NCBI RefSeq assembly: GCF_001957135.1 | Contig: NZ_MPHK01000008.1 | Coordinates: 1 to 64,000 of the forward strand | From: Shewanella sp. UCD-KL21 | Lineage (GTDB): Bacteria > Pseudomonadota > Gammaproteobacteria > Enterobacterales > Shewanellaceae | DNA length: 64,000 bases | Reading direction: 5' to 3' | Part shown: positions 27,416 to 35,226 of the stretch, one piece after another | Position numbering within the stretch: the first letter of the stretch is position 1 | How the letters are laid out: every line of letters begins with the position of its first letter | The notes under the pieces: generated by a model | Databases searched by the model: none | What the model was told of the DNA's origin: nothing | Seen by the model: the letters and a program-made list of their open reading frames with translations, nothing else | Made by a program: the position numbers and the translations under genes

Positions 27416-27483
27416 TGTGGATGTACATTAAAGTCTGAAACTAGACAATAAAGATTGAAACTAAGGCAACAAAGTTCGAAACG
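27416..27483 (+). repeat. left terminus with three tandem TnsB-like sites (Tn7 right-end-like)
   Basis: Sites of 19 bp: TACATTAAAGTCTGAAACT (27424-27442), GACAATAAAGATTGAAACT (27444-27462) and GGCAACAAAGTTCGAAACG (27465-27483). The shared core is A-x-AAAG-xx-GAAAC. Close packing resembles the Tn7 right end. Confidence 0.7.
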
Positions 27484-27560
27484 TCATGAGTCGTTTAGGT
27501 TAGTAAAACTCACAAGGCAAACTTCTCTAACGATTTTGTGACCCAAAGCTAGTTTGCCAG

Positions 27561-28282
27561 TTTGAACAAATCAAAGTCGTGGTGCTTATCTAATATTAGT
27601 TTTAGACATATGGATTTCACACTGCATTTCCAAACTCCGTTTGGATTAACATCGTGGGTTTTCCACCCACACCCGGCCAAAAGGGTATCAACAGCAATAC
27701 CCTCTATATTCCTTGTTAAAGAATTAGGCCCTGCCACCCCTAACGAAAAATGCAGAAAAGCGCATGATTTTCGATGGTGATTGATCCAGCTTTTAACTTC
27801 GTTTGTATCCGTCTTCGGTCATTGTCGAAAAGCCCTAACGCTTCTGATAGGCCATCCGTGGCCTAACGAAAGCTAGCTTGGCATCCATGCCAAGCTCACG
27901 GTCTTTTCTCGATGACCTCAATTCAAATTGAGCCTTTTAGACTTTTACTTTCTTAGATTTATAGATTGTCTAGCTTTTGATATTTGGCTTTTACTTGTTG
28001 CAATATATAAGGCTAAATCGAAGGGATGAAAATTCCGGTGTAGATGCGTTCAAGACCTTCGAAAACAGGGACGTTTTCGCAGAGCCCACAGGGATGTGTT
28101 CACGGCGTGTCTTGGATGCATCTGCACATAAGGTCGCTCTTTCACATCCATGTGATCACGACATTCGTATATCCTATACAGCACCTGCGGCAGGCAATTG
28201 GTTGGATTGAAGTCATGGCCTACTGTAACTCAGCCAATTTAAATGAAGTGTAAAGTTAGTGGTCGTAACACATTTATGCCCC
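27561..28282. repeat. hairpin-rich structured repeat, copy 1
   Basis: A 722-bp unit from TTTGAACAAATCAAAGTCGT to the shared end GTAACACATTTATGCCCC. Hairpins: GGCCA-tccg-TGGCC (27850-27863), AGCTTGGCAT-cc-ATGCCAAGCT (27875-27896), CTCAATT-ca-AATTGAG (27917-27932), an outer pairing CAAGAC (28051-28056) with GTCTTG (28109-28114) enclosing CGAAAAC/GTTTTCG (28060-28079) and CACA-ggga-TGTG (28087-28098), and CACAT-cc-ATGTG (28143-28154). Copy 2 keeps the same plan with different paired bases. Small minus-strand frames through the unit are probably incidental. Confidence 0.75.
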
Positions 28283-28298
28283 AAATCTAGATTGCCAT

Positions 28299-28883
28299 TT
28301 TGAACAAATCAAAGTCGTGGCGCTTCGCCCACACCAAACCAAAAGGGTATCAACAGCAATACCCTCTATATTCCTTGTTAAAGAATTAGGCCCTGCCGCC
28401 CCTAACGAAAAATGCTGAAAAGCGCATAATTTTCGATGGGGATCGATCCAGCTTTTAACTTCGTATGTCGCTAACTTCGGCCCCTGTTTATTATAAAGAG
28501 TGAAAATGCTAACGCTTCCGATGGTGCATCCATGCACCGCGAAAGCTAGCCTGACGTCCTGTCAGGCTCACGCTATTTTCTTCAACGTCCTCAATTCAAA
28601 TTGAGCCTTTTAGCAGATTAGATTCTTGGTCTTTTTAGCTTTATTTTAATTGTCACAAATACAGTCAAATCGAAGATATGAAAATTCCGGTGTAAGCGCG
28701 GCTGTGACCGTCCATGACATGGACGTCATGGCCGAGCTTTCAGGGATGAACTTGCAGCGTGTCACAGTCGTGCTTGCACATAAGCCTGCGGCAGGCAATG
28801 GGTTAGATTGAAGTCATGGCCTGCTGTAACTGAGCCAATTTAAATGAAGTATAAAGTTAGTGCTCGTAACACATTTATGCCCC
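28299..28883. repeat. hairpin-rich structured repeat, copy 2
   Basis: A 585-bp tandem relative of copy 1. Corresponding hairpins: GGTGCAT-cc-ATGCACC (28523-28538), AGCCTGAC-gtcct-GTCAGGCT (28548-28568), identical CTCAATT-ca-AATTGAG (28590-28605), and an outer pairing CTGTGAC (28702-28708) with GTCACAG (28761-28767) enclosing GTCCA/TGGAC (28710-28724) and TTCA-ggga-TGAA (28739-28750). The linkers are well conserved, for example AAAGGGTATCAACAGCAATA and ATGAAAATTCCGGTGTA. Copy 1 is longer mainly because of two extra stretches, near 27585-27670 and 28130-28185. Confidence 0.75.
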
Positions 28884-29362
28884 ATAACGAGCTAGCAAGA
28901 GTAACTCTTGTGGCGGAGAACAGAAATATCCCCTTATATTTTCTAATGTATTGCGCACTATATCTGACTTTGAAGTACTAGATAGATATACAGTTATAAT
29001 TGTACGCAGATGAATTGTGAGTATAGTGAGCAAAAAATCGGGTGATTTATGCTCGATAAACTTCTAGTTTTTTGATAAGTTGTTGAATATAAAGTTATTG
29101 ATAAAAGGTTGTAGAGACCTCTACATCAAAGCGCTCACTTTTGCGGGCTTGATATTAATAAAACAGGTCTTACATTTTCATTGTATCTTTACTAAACAGT
29201 CGCTTGGCTTGGTATCGTTGCTACTAAGTTGAATTTTAACAGGAACATTATCGAGCAACTATATAATAAGCTGTTATATTTCGATGTTAAATTTTCGAAA
29301 CCGACTAGGTTTTTCTTACTTTTCGATACCTAAATACATATTAAAAATTAAGGAATATTACT

Positions 29363-29548
29363 ATGTGGGAACTTGTTTCATTTATGTTGGCTATGGGTGT
29401 GTTCATGCTTATCTTAAATTACTGGATGGAGCCCAAGAAGCTAATTGAAGATATTAGGTCTTTAAAAGGTTCAAGCTCAAAAGTTGAGGAGCTTGAAATT
29501 AGAGTTGAAGAATTGGAGAGGCTTGTTAAATCCCTTAGTCAAAAGTAG
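29363..29548 (+). CDS. small single-pass membrane protein with C-terminal coiled coil
   Basis: A 61-residue protein: a hydrophobic N-terminal segment (WELVSFMLAMGVFMLILNYWM, residues 2-22), then KKLIEDIRSLKG and a heptad-patterned VEELEIRVEELERLVKSL coiled coil. AAGGAAT 8-14 bases before the ATG supports the start. The layout resembles the phage-shock protein PspB (N-terminal membrane anchor, C-terminal coiled coil) but I cannot claim homology. It is the only credible ORF inside the Tn7-type element. About 480 bp of AT-rich non-coding sequence separates it from the structured repeats. The stretch 29549-29903 holds the right-end sites and no gene. Confidence 0.55.
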   Translation: MWELVSFMLAMGVFMLILNYWMEPKKLIEDIRSLKGSSSKVEELEIRVEELERLVKSLSQK

Positions 29549-29647
29549 CTTCTCAATATAACAAGCGCTTAAGGTTTCAAGATACTTTTTCTAATCTCTC
29601 ATCGTCAAGCTAGGACTTAACTCCTAGCTCATTTCTGTCCAAAAATG

Positions 29648-29797
29648 AATTTCGGTCTTTATTGTCTCGTTTGTTCGCTGTGGCGTCATGCGGTAAAGCA
29701 AAAATTTAAATCTTTATTGTGTTTTGCGGCCTTACTGAGTTACAAGTTAATGCAGTTTTAAGTCGATAAAAGTTTCAAACTTTAATGTAAGGCGACA
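29648..29797 (-). repeat. right terminus with three spaced TnsB-like sites (Tn7 left-end-like)
   Basis: Read on the minus strand: TACATTAAAGTTTGAAACT (29789-29771), CACAATAAAGATTTAAATT (29721-29703) and GACAATAAAGACCGAAATT (29666-29648), preceded by TGTCGCCT at the tip (29797-29790). Start-to-start spacing is 68 and 55 bp, the wide spacing expected for a Tn7 left end of about 150 bp. Confidence 0.65.
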
Positions 29798-29903
29798 TCC
29801 CTTAAGCCAACACGCTGGCTTAATTGCAGCTTACTTGCACTTCAAATAGTAATCTTGGCTGCGACAAGTTAAAATATCGTTTCATTTAAAACTGGGTATC
29901 TCG

Positions 29904-30704
29904 ATGTTTTGGCTTAAAAAAATCTTATCTCAATTGGTTATGCCTATTCCGCTGACGTTATTATTGCTGCTAATAGCGATATTGATGTGCCGCAGCCAAT
30001 CACAGCGACTTAAAACCTTAGGGCAAAGCGGCTTAATTGCGGCTTTTGCTATTTTACTGTTACTGAGTAATTCGCAATTTAGTGCAGGGTTAGCAGCCAG
30101 TTTAGAGTCCCAACACCCAGTGAATAACTCCCCGTTAACCCAAGTTTATCAATCGGGTGCAGTCCCTAATGCGCAGCAAGCCTGTTATGTGATGGTGCTG
30201 GGTTCGGGGCATACTGAAAATGCTCATCGAACTGCAGTGCAGCAGTTATCATCGACAGCATTAGCAAGATTATCTGAGGGCGTTAGGCAGCTAAAACTTG
30301 CAGATAATCGTTGCCAGTTGGTGGTCAGTGGTTGGAGTGGCGGCTTAACGCCAACCCCCCATGCTGAAATTATGCAGCAAGCGGCCATTGAGTTGGGCGT
30401 ACCAACAAGGCAAATAGTGACCTTTCCTGATGCGCTAGATACCATTGAAGAAGCTAAATCTATGGCTGAGTTAATTGCCAATAAGCCTTTTATATTGGTC
30501 ACCTCAGCGACCCATATGCCGCGATCAATAAAGATTTTTACCACACTTGATTTAACCCCCATCGCCGCGCCGACTAATTTTATCAGCTCGCCGGGTTATT
30601 GGTGGCGCTTTAGTGCTGAAAATCTGTATATATCCCAACGTGCAATTCACGAATATGTGGGCATGTTATGGCTAACCGTAAAAGGATTATTAACCGATGT
30701 CTGA
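29904..30704 (+). CDS. elyC: ElyC/SanA/YdcF-family envelope protein (DUF218)
   Basis: A 266-residue inner-membrane protein. Two N-terminal membrane segments (about 14-30 and 42-58) are followed by a DUF218 domain: YVMVLGSGHT, LARLSEGVRQLK, LVVSGWSGG, TIEEAKSMAELI, and PFILVTSATHMPRSIKIF. Order and length match E. coli ElyC (YcbC), which affects peptidoglycan precursor metabolism through the undecaprenyl-phosphate carrier. It overlaps the DUF2982 gene by eight bases, so the two are translationally coupled. It begins 107 bp outside the Tn7-type right end. Confidence 0.85.
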   Translation: MFWLKKILSQLVMPIPLTLLLLLIAILMCRSQSQRLKTLGQSGLIAAFAILLLLSNSQFSAGLAASLESQHPVNNSPLTQVYQSGAVPNAQQACYVMVLGSGHTENAHRTAVQQLSSTALARLSEGVRQLKLADNRCQLVVSGWSGGLTPTPHAEIMQQAAIELGVPTRQIVTFPDALDTIEEAKSMAELIANKPFILVTSATHMPRSIKIFTTLDLTPIAAPTNFISSPGYWWRFSAENLYISQRAIHEYVGMLWLTVKGLLTDV

Positions 30705-31389
30705 ACCCAGCCAACATGAGCGCTCAGAGCCATTATTTATCGCGCCGCACAATAAGCGGAACGGCATCAGTTTGACCATTGCTGGTGGCATAGCGGTATT
30801 TATCAGCTTGATACTATTTATCAACAGCAAAAGCTTATTTGGTGTCGGAATGGTGTTTTTTGCCGTTGGCAGTGTTGGGCTGGTACTCGGGGTTGCCAAA
30901 ATGAATCAGCCCAAGGCCAGTTTTAAATTATCTGCAGTGGGGTTTGATTATTATCATGGCCGCGGCACAGTGCACGTAGCTTGGGATAATGTGCAGCGTA
31001 TTGATGTATCACGGGTGACCCAAAACCTTGAGTTAATTGAACTGCCGTATATTGGCATTAAACTCAAACACATTAGTCCGATTTTAGATTGTATCTCCCC
31101 AAGGTTAGCCACTGGGTTATTGACTGAGCAGCGGCCGTTACTTATGACAGCCGCGACTCAAGATGAAGACTTACAAAGCCTTGAAACCTATGTCGGCGCT
31201 GAATTTACCCCACTAGTGGTTAATGGTGAGCGATATCGCGGTGTATTAGCCATGTTTGGCCATCGCTGCCAAACCCTAGATTCTCAACTAGGGTTTCACC
31301 TGTATTTATCTATTGATAGCCTAGATAGAGCGCCAACAGAGTTTGTCAGCTTACTGCGCCAATGGCAGCAGCAATCTATTAAACCCTAG
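30697..31389 (+). CDS. DUF2982 domain membrane protein with duplicated 3' end
   Basis: A 230-residue protein with two membrane segments near the N-terminus (about 25-42 and 48-66) and a cytoplasmic domain beginning KASFKLSAVGFDYYHGRGTVHVAWDNVQRI, which matches the DUF2982 family known from Shewanella and Vibrio. Function unknown. The start overlaps elyC by eight bases. The last 110 bp are duplicated in tandem immediately downstream (31381-31490): the stop codon used now comes from the start of the second copy, and the second copy ends the ancestral frame as LLRQWR-stop, so the present C-terminus QQSIKP is probably new. Confidence 0.8.
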   Translation: MSEPSQHERSEPLFIAPHNKRNGISLTIAGGIAVFISLILFINSKSLFGVGMVFFAVGSVGLVLGVAKMNQPKASFKLSAVGFDYYHGRGTVHVAWDNVQRIDVSRVTQNLELIELPYIGIKLKHISPILDCISPRLATGLLTEQRPLLMTAATQDEDLQSLETYVGAEFTPLVVNGERYRGVLAMFGHRCQTLDSQLGFHLYLSIDSLDRAPTEFVSLLRQWQQQSIKP

Positions 31390-31490
31390 ATTCTCAACTA
31401 GGGTTTCACCTGTATTTATCTATTGATAGCTTAGATAGAGCGCCAACAGAATTTGTCAGCTTACTGCGACAATGGCGGTAGCAATCTATA
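31271..31490 (+). repeat. 110-bp tandem duplication across the DUF2982 gene end
   Basis: 31271-31380 and 31381-31490 are nearly identical (a few substitutions such as agcCtag/agcTtag, caGag/caGaa, gcGcc/gcGac). 110 is not a multiple of three, so the second copy is out of frame with the first. Each copy begins with a small inverted repeat AAACCCTAG...CTAGGGTTT. Few differences imply a recent event. Confidence 0.9.
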
Positions 31491-31621
31491 AACCCTAAAG
31501 CGACTATTTGCAGATATTGCGAAATATATAGCCAAAGCGCTAATTAAAAGTGCCAATCAACAGTGTGAGTCAACAGTGCTTACAAAAAGAGATGTGTTTA
31601 ATTATTGAATAATAATTGATT

Positions 31622-31657
31622 AAACGAATGCCAAACGTCGATGTTTGGCATTCGTTT
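31622..31657. terminator. bidirectional terminator hairpin
   Basis: Perfect 15-bp arms AAACGAATGCCAAAC and GTTTGGCATTCGTTT around loop gtcgat, between the DUF2982 gene (+) and the bactofilin gene (-), with a short T-run on the plus side. Confidence 0.85.
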
Positions 31658-31695
31658 TAGGTATTCGGGAAGGATTAGCTAAGAGTTGAAATTAA

Positions 31696-32124
31696 CTATG
31701 CCGATACAGCGGCGGTGAGTTGAGGATTTTCTTTGTCAGTTTCAACAGTGGAAACCAATTTTTCATTATTTTCTAATGCTTTGCTTTGTTTATCGTAAGC
31801 TTTTCGATAGCCAAGGAACTGGCCGTTATCTAAAATTTCCATACGCTTACTGTACACTTCACCATCAAAAGTTCCAGTATTGGTAATGGTGAGTTTTTCG
31901 CAATTAATATGACCAGTCATTAAGCCAGAAACGGTCGCTTCAACACAAACAACACCACCGGTGACAACCCCAGTAGCTTCAACAGTAATGTTACCAGAAG
32001 CGCGAATTTCGCCATCAACTTTCCCTGCAATAAGTACGTCGCCGTTAACTTTGATATTTCCACTTAATTCACAATCATTGGCAATAAAACTCAGGTTACT
32101 TGTGGGACTTTTTTTACTAAACAT
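31696..32124 (-). CDS. bactofilin (polymer-forming cytoskeletal protein)
   Basis: A 142-residue bactofilin. The beta-helical repeat region (about residues 12-110) shows the family pattern: GNIKVNGDVLIAGKVDGEIRASGNITVEATGVVTGGVVCVEATVSGLMTGHI and so on, with short flexible tails. Bactofilins assemble without nucleotide into membrane-associated filaments that place cell-wall or motility machinery. No M23 peptidase gene, the common partner, is adjacent. Convergent with DUF2982 across a shared terminator. Confidence 0.9.
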   Translation of the reverse strand: MFSKKSPTSNLSFIANDCELSGNIKVNGDVLIAGKVDGEIRASGNITVEATGVVTGGVVCVEATVSGLMTGHINCEKLTITNTGTFDGEVYSKRMEILDNGQFLGYRKAYDKQSKALENNEKLVSTVETDKENPQLTAAVSA

Positions 32125-32318
32125 ATTCGCTCTCTTTTACATTTTTACCGTAATTACCAAGATAATTATGCGGTTAAATTTATTTTGTTGTTAGTATTTA
32201 ACATTTAATATAGCGACAATTAATCGCAAAAAAAACAATTAAATTTTGACTATTAAGACTTTTTTGACTACCCCGACTTTTTAACACAGCTTTTTGATAC
32301 AGCTTAGCTAAAACAGCA

Positions 32319-32813
32319 TTAATCGGTAACATTAAGCTCAATGACACTGATAGAAGCCGATGGGCAGGGGGCTACACAAGCGCCGCAGCCGGTACAAGCC
32401 TCAATATCAATCATAGGTTTAGGTACTTGGCCAATGGCCATTTTAAAGCTAATCGCAGCGGGATCGCAGGCATCTTTACAACTTTGACACCATACACCTT
32501 GATAGGTTAAACAGCTGTCATTGACACTGGCTTTTATGTCCCAAGGCGTGAGTTGAGAAAGATCAAAAATGGGCTCTTTGCATACGGTGGCGCATTGCTG
32601 ACAGAATGTGCACTCGTTGTTTGTGAATGATATTTCAGGAAACCCCCCATCACCTTTAATAAGTACGTTAGTCTCGCAGGCATCGATGCAGGCATTACAG
32701 CGACTACATTCGTCAGTGAACTCAATATCAGACTTAACCCAAGGAGGTCTTTGGGCATCAAGTTTACGTCTGCGAAACAGGTTTCTGCGGCTGTGATTGA
32801 CTGACTGACTCAT
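32319..32813 (-). CDS. napF: ferredoxin-type protein NapF
   Basis: A 164-residue iron-sulfur protein from ATG 32813, which has GGAAGAAG just upstream (a longer frame from 32855 has none). Three Cys clusters for [4Fe-4S] centres: CSRCNACIDAC (about residue 36), CTFCQQCATVC (about 68), and CTGCGACVAPC (about 140). RRNLFRRRK at the N-terminus is NapF-typical. The extra cysteines between clusters 2 and 3 (CLTYQGVWCQSCKDAC) also match NapF. NapF helps mature or deliver electrons to periplasmic nitrate reductase; no other nap gene is nearby, so here it stands alone. Confidence 0.88.
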   Translation of the reverse strand: MSQSVNHSRRNLFRRRKLDAQRPPWVKSDIEFTDECSRCNACIDACETNVLIKGDGGFPEISFTNNECTFCQQCATVCKEPIFDLSQLTPWDIKASVNDSCLTYQGVWCQSCKDACDPAAISFKMAIGQVPKPMIDIEACTGCGACVAPCPSASISVIELNVTD

Positions 32814-32919
32814 ACTTCTTCCACTATTTGGGACTAACAATAACAAGGCTAACATTAATGAGGTTAACTGTCATAAGGACTGACATTGATGAAGCTGCGA
32901 CTAGCCCGTATATATCGAC

Positions 32920-33933
32920 TTAGTTTCGATAGCCGTTAGGGTTTTTAGACTGCCAATGCCAACTCGATTCAATCATGGTTTCAAGGGACAGCTCCGCGTG
33001 CCAATCTAATGCCGTTTTCGCGTGAGAAACGTCGGCAAAGTATGCCGCAAGATCGCCATCTCTACGAGCACTGAAGCGATAAGGAATGGCTTTACCGGTT
33101 ATTTGCTCAAAGGTATTAATAATTTCGATAACGCTGTAACCACGGCCAGTGCCCAAATTGTAGGTGGCAATAGCAGAATTACTGCTGAGCTTAGCTAATG
33201 CTTTAAGGTGGCCTTGGGCTAAATCAACCACATGGATGTAATCTCGCACGCCTGTGCCGTCAGGAGTAAGATAATCATTACCAAAAACCTGTAACTCTTT
33301 CAGCTTGCCCACAGCGACTTGGCAAATATAAGCCATAAGGTTATTCGGAATGTCACAAGGGTCTTCACCGATCAGTCCGCTTGGGTGGGCACCCACAGGG
33401 TTGAAGTAGCGTAAAATAGTGATATCCCATTGATTATCAGCAGTATGTAAGTCAGCCAATAGTTGTTCTACCATCAGTTTTGACTGCCCATAAGGGGTCG
33501 TGGCTCCAGTTGAATCGGTTTCTTTAATAGGCAGTCCATCGGGGACGCCGTACACAGTGGCTGAAGAGCTAAAAACTAACTTTTTCACCTGATGTTCCGC
33601 CATGACTTGGCACAAAATTATTGTGCCGGTGACATTGGTTTCATAATACTGCAATGGCTTACACACTGAATCTGCTTCTGCTTTTAAACCAGCCAAATGA
33701 ATCACTGCTTCAATGGCATGATCAGTAAATATTTTATGTAATAGCGCTTTATTTAGCACACTACCTTGATAAAAAATGCAGCTTTTAGCGGTGATTTTTT
33801 CAATGCGCGATAAGGCGATGACATTGGCGTTGGATAAATTGTCGACGATGATAACCTGCTGATTAGCATTTAACAGCTCAACAACCGTGTGGCTTCCTAT
33901 ATATCCGGCTCCGCCAGTGACTAAAATTGCCAT
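32920..33933 (-). CDS. galE: UDP-glucose 4-epimerase GalE
   Basis: A 337-residue extended SDR. NAD motif TGGAGYIG at 6-13, FSSSATVYG with the catalytic Ser/Thr, YGQSKLMVEQL with the Tyr-x-x-x-Lys pair, and RYFNPVGAHPSGLIGEDP, all standard GalE blocks. It interconverts UDP-glucose and UDP-galactose for surface polysaccharide synthesis and galactose use. Not linked to other sugar genes here. Divergent from phhA. Confidence 0.95.
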   Translation of the reverse strand: MAILVTGGAGYIGSHTVVELLNANQQVIIVDNLSNANVIALSRIEKITAKSCIFYQGSVLNKALLHKIFTDHAIEAVIHLAGLKAEADSVCKPLQYYETNVTGTIILCQVMAEHQVKKLVFSSSATVYGVPDGLPIKETDSTGATTPYGQSKLMVEQLLADLHTADNQWDITILRYFNPVGAHPSGLIGEDPCDIPNNLMAYICQVAVGKLKELQVFGNDYLTPDGTGVRDYIHVVDLAQGHLKALAKLSSNSAIATYNLGTGRGYSVIEIINTFEQITGKAIPYRFSARRDGDLAAYFADVSHAKTALDWHAELSLETMIESSWHWQSKNPNGYRN

Positions 33934-34288
33934 GAAATGTCCTTATCAGTGGTAGAACTAAAATTGAATGCAAAGATGACCGCCTGCTTAAAAGTTTAAG
34001 TATAACGTCAAACTAAAGCGAGTTAATTGCTTGGATTTTATTGCACTTAAGTTATCAAGCGCATTAAAACGGTTATTTAGCTTTAATCTGTTGAAAGCTT
34101 AAAAGTGCTATCTATTAACTTAAAACGCCATAGGGAGATGAAATGTTGACTACTTTGTCATTTAAAGTATGCAGTTTATATGATTGATTTTATTAAGTTA
34201 AGTTTAACATAAATTGCTAATGTAGCGTTTTGTTTACGAATTGTACTGTCACATCACTGAAGAATAAAACCCCAAGCAGTTAACAAAA

Positions 34289-34304
34289 TGTGATCCTTAG
34301 CACA
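34289..34304. promoter_or_regulatory. CRP-like site upstream of phhA
   Basis: TGTGATCCTTAGCACA has the CRP pattern TGTGA-N6-TCACA with one mismatch. The surrounding TAACAAAATGTGAT and CAC-x-CTAT are shared with the site before the FAH-family gene at 37466. The rest of the 33934-34340 intergenic region is AT-rich and shows no gene. Confidence 0.6.
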
Positions 34305-34340
34305 CTATGAAGGGAGTGAAGTTTACGTAAAGTGGCACTT

Positions 34341-35144
34341 ATGAGCAAAGCAACAAATTACACCGCAAAGATCCCTGATAGTCAGGGCTATATTCAATAT
34401 ACTGATGAAGAGCATGACATTTGGCATCAGTTATATCAGCGCCAAGTGAACAATATGCCAGGCAGAGCTTGCGAGGCATATATGCATGGCCTTGATGCTT
34501 TAGCTATGCCCACGAATCGGGTCCCGCAATTAAAAGAAATCGATAAGGTATTACTCGCATCTACAGGCTGGAAAACTTCAGGTGTACCGGCACTCATTTC
34601 ATTCGGTAAATTTTTTGAATTGTTGGCCAATAAGCAGTTTCCAGTGGCGACCTTTATTCGCTCAAAAGAAGAATTCGATTACCTGCAAGAGCCTGATATT
34701 TTTCATGAAATATTTGGCCATTGCCCGTTATTGACCAATCCGTCATTTGCACATTTTTCGCATATTTATGGCCAATTAGGTTTGGCGGCATCTAAAGAAG
34801 AACGGGTGTTTTTAGCGAGATTATATTGGTTTACGGTCGAGTTTGGTTTAATGAAAGCCAAGGATGATCAACTTAATATCTATGGTGGCGGTATATTAAG
34901 CTCGCCGGGTGAAACCTTATACGCATTAAGTGATAAACCAGAGCGTAAGCCTTTTGAGCTACTGGATGTGCTGAGAACCCCATATCGAATAGATATTATG
35001 CAGCCGATTTATTACGTTATCGACAATATCGACTTTTTAGATGAAATCACTCGAATGGATATTATGGCTGAAGTCACGAAAGCACGGCAGCTAGGTTTGT
35101 TTGCGGCTAAATTTGCCCCAAAACCCAGACCAATAGCCGTTTAG
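34341..35144 (+). CDS. phhA: phenylalanine 4-monooxygenase PhhA
   Basis: A 267-residue pterin-dependent hydroxylase converting phenylalanine to tyrosine. Iron ligands are seen: His122 and His127 in FHEIFGHCPLL and Glu167 in WFTVEFGL. Length matches bacterial single-domain enzymes. Two starts are possible: GTG 34332 and ATG 34341; AGGGAG at 34311-34316 is rather far from both, so the choice is uncertain. It is followed by phhB (82 bp), which regenerates the pterin cofactor, and then by tyrR. A CRP-like box lies upstream. Confidence 0.95.
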   Translation: MSKATNYTAKIPDSQGYIQYTDEEHDIWHQLYQRQVNNMPGRACEAYMHGLDALAMPTNRVPQLKEIDKVLLASTGWKTSGVPALISFGKFFELLANKQFPVATFIRSKEEFDYLQEPDIFHEIFGHCPLLTNPSFAHFSHIYGQLGLAASKEERVFLARLYWFTVEFGLMKAKDDQLNIYGGGILSSPGETLYALSDKPERKPFELLDVLRTPYRIDIMQPIYYVIDNIDFLDEITRMDIMAEVTKARQLGLFAAKFAPKPRPIAV

Positions 35145-35226
35145 GGACTCGTTAAAATTAGTCATTCATTTATACATTAATAATATAAACGCTAGAGTAA
35201 ACTAGTGTGATGATACAGGAGCTGTT

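Larger units (their letters stand above)
27416..29797. mobile_element. non-autonomous element with Tn7-type ends (about 2.4 kb)
   Basis: Both boundaries begin TGT plus five bases followed by a 19-bp site: TGTGGATG then TACATTAAAGTCTGAAACT on the left; on the minus strand TGTCGCCT then TACATTAAAGTTTGAAACT on the right. Tn7 itself has TGTGGGCG then GACAATAAAGTCTTAAACT at one end. The left end has three such sites at 20-21 bp steps; the right end has three spaced over 150 bp. This asymmetry is the Tn7 right/left-end architecture. No transposase or target-selection gene lies inside, so the element would need TnsAB in trans or is a deletion relic. No clear 5-bp target duplication is visible (TTCCA before, TCCCT after). 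Inside are two tandem hairpin-rich repeats and one small ORF. Confidence 0.65.

Noticed and set aside
27977-28253. Plus-strand frames of 69-77 codons in repeat copy 1
   Set aside because: They run through the paired arms, have no equivalent in copy 2, and no ribosome binding site.
27549-28537. Minus-strand frames through the structured repeats sharing GPNSLTRNIEGIAVDTLL
   Set aside because: The shared peptide only reflects the conserved repeat DNA; the rest of the two frames differs and hairpins explain the conservation better.
27411-29802. Possible 5-bp target-site duplication of the Tn7-type element
   Set aside because: Flanks are TTCCA and TCCCT, only three of five matching; not convincing.
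34320-34332. TTTACGTAAA near the phhA start as a TyrR box
   Set aside because: The orientation is opposite to the TyrR consensus TGTAAA-N6-TTTACA and it lies on the translation start.
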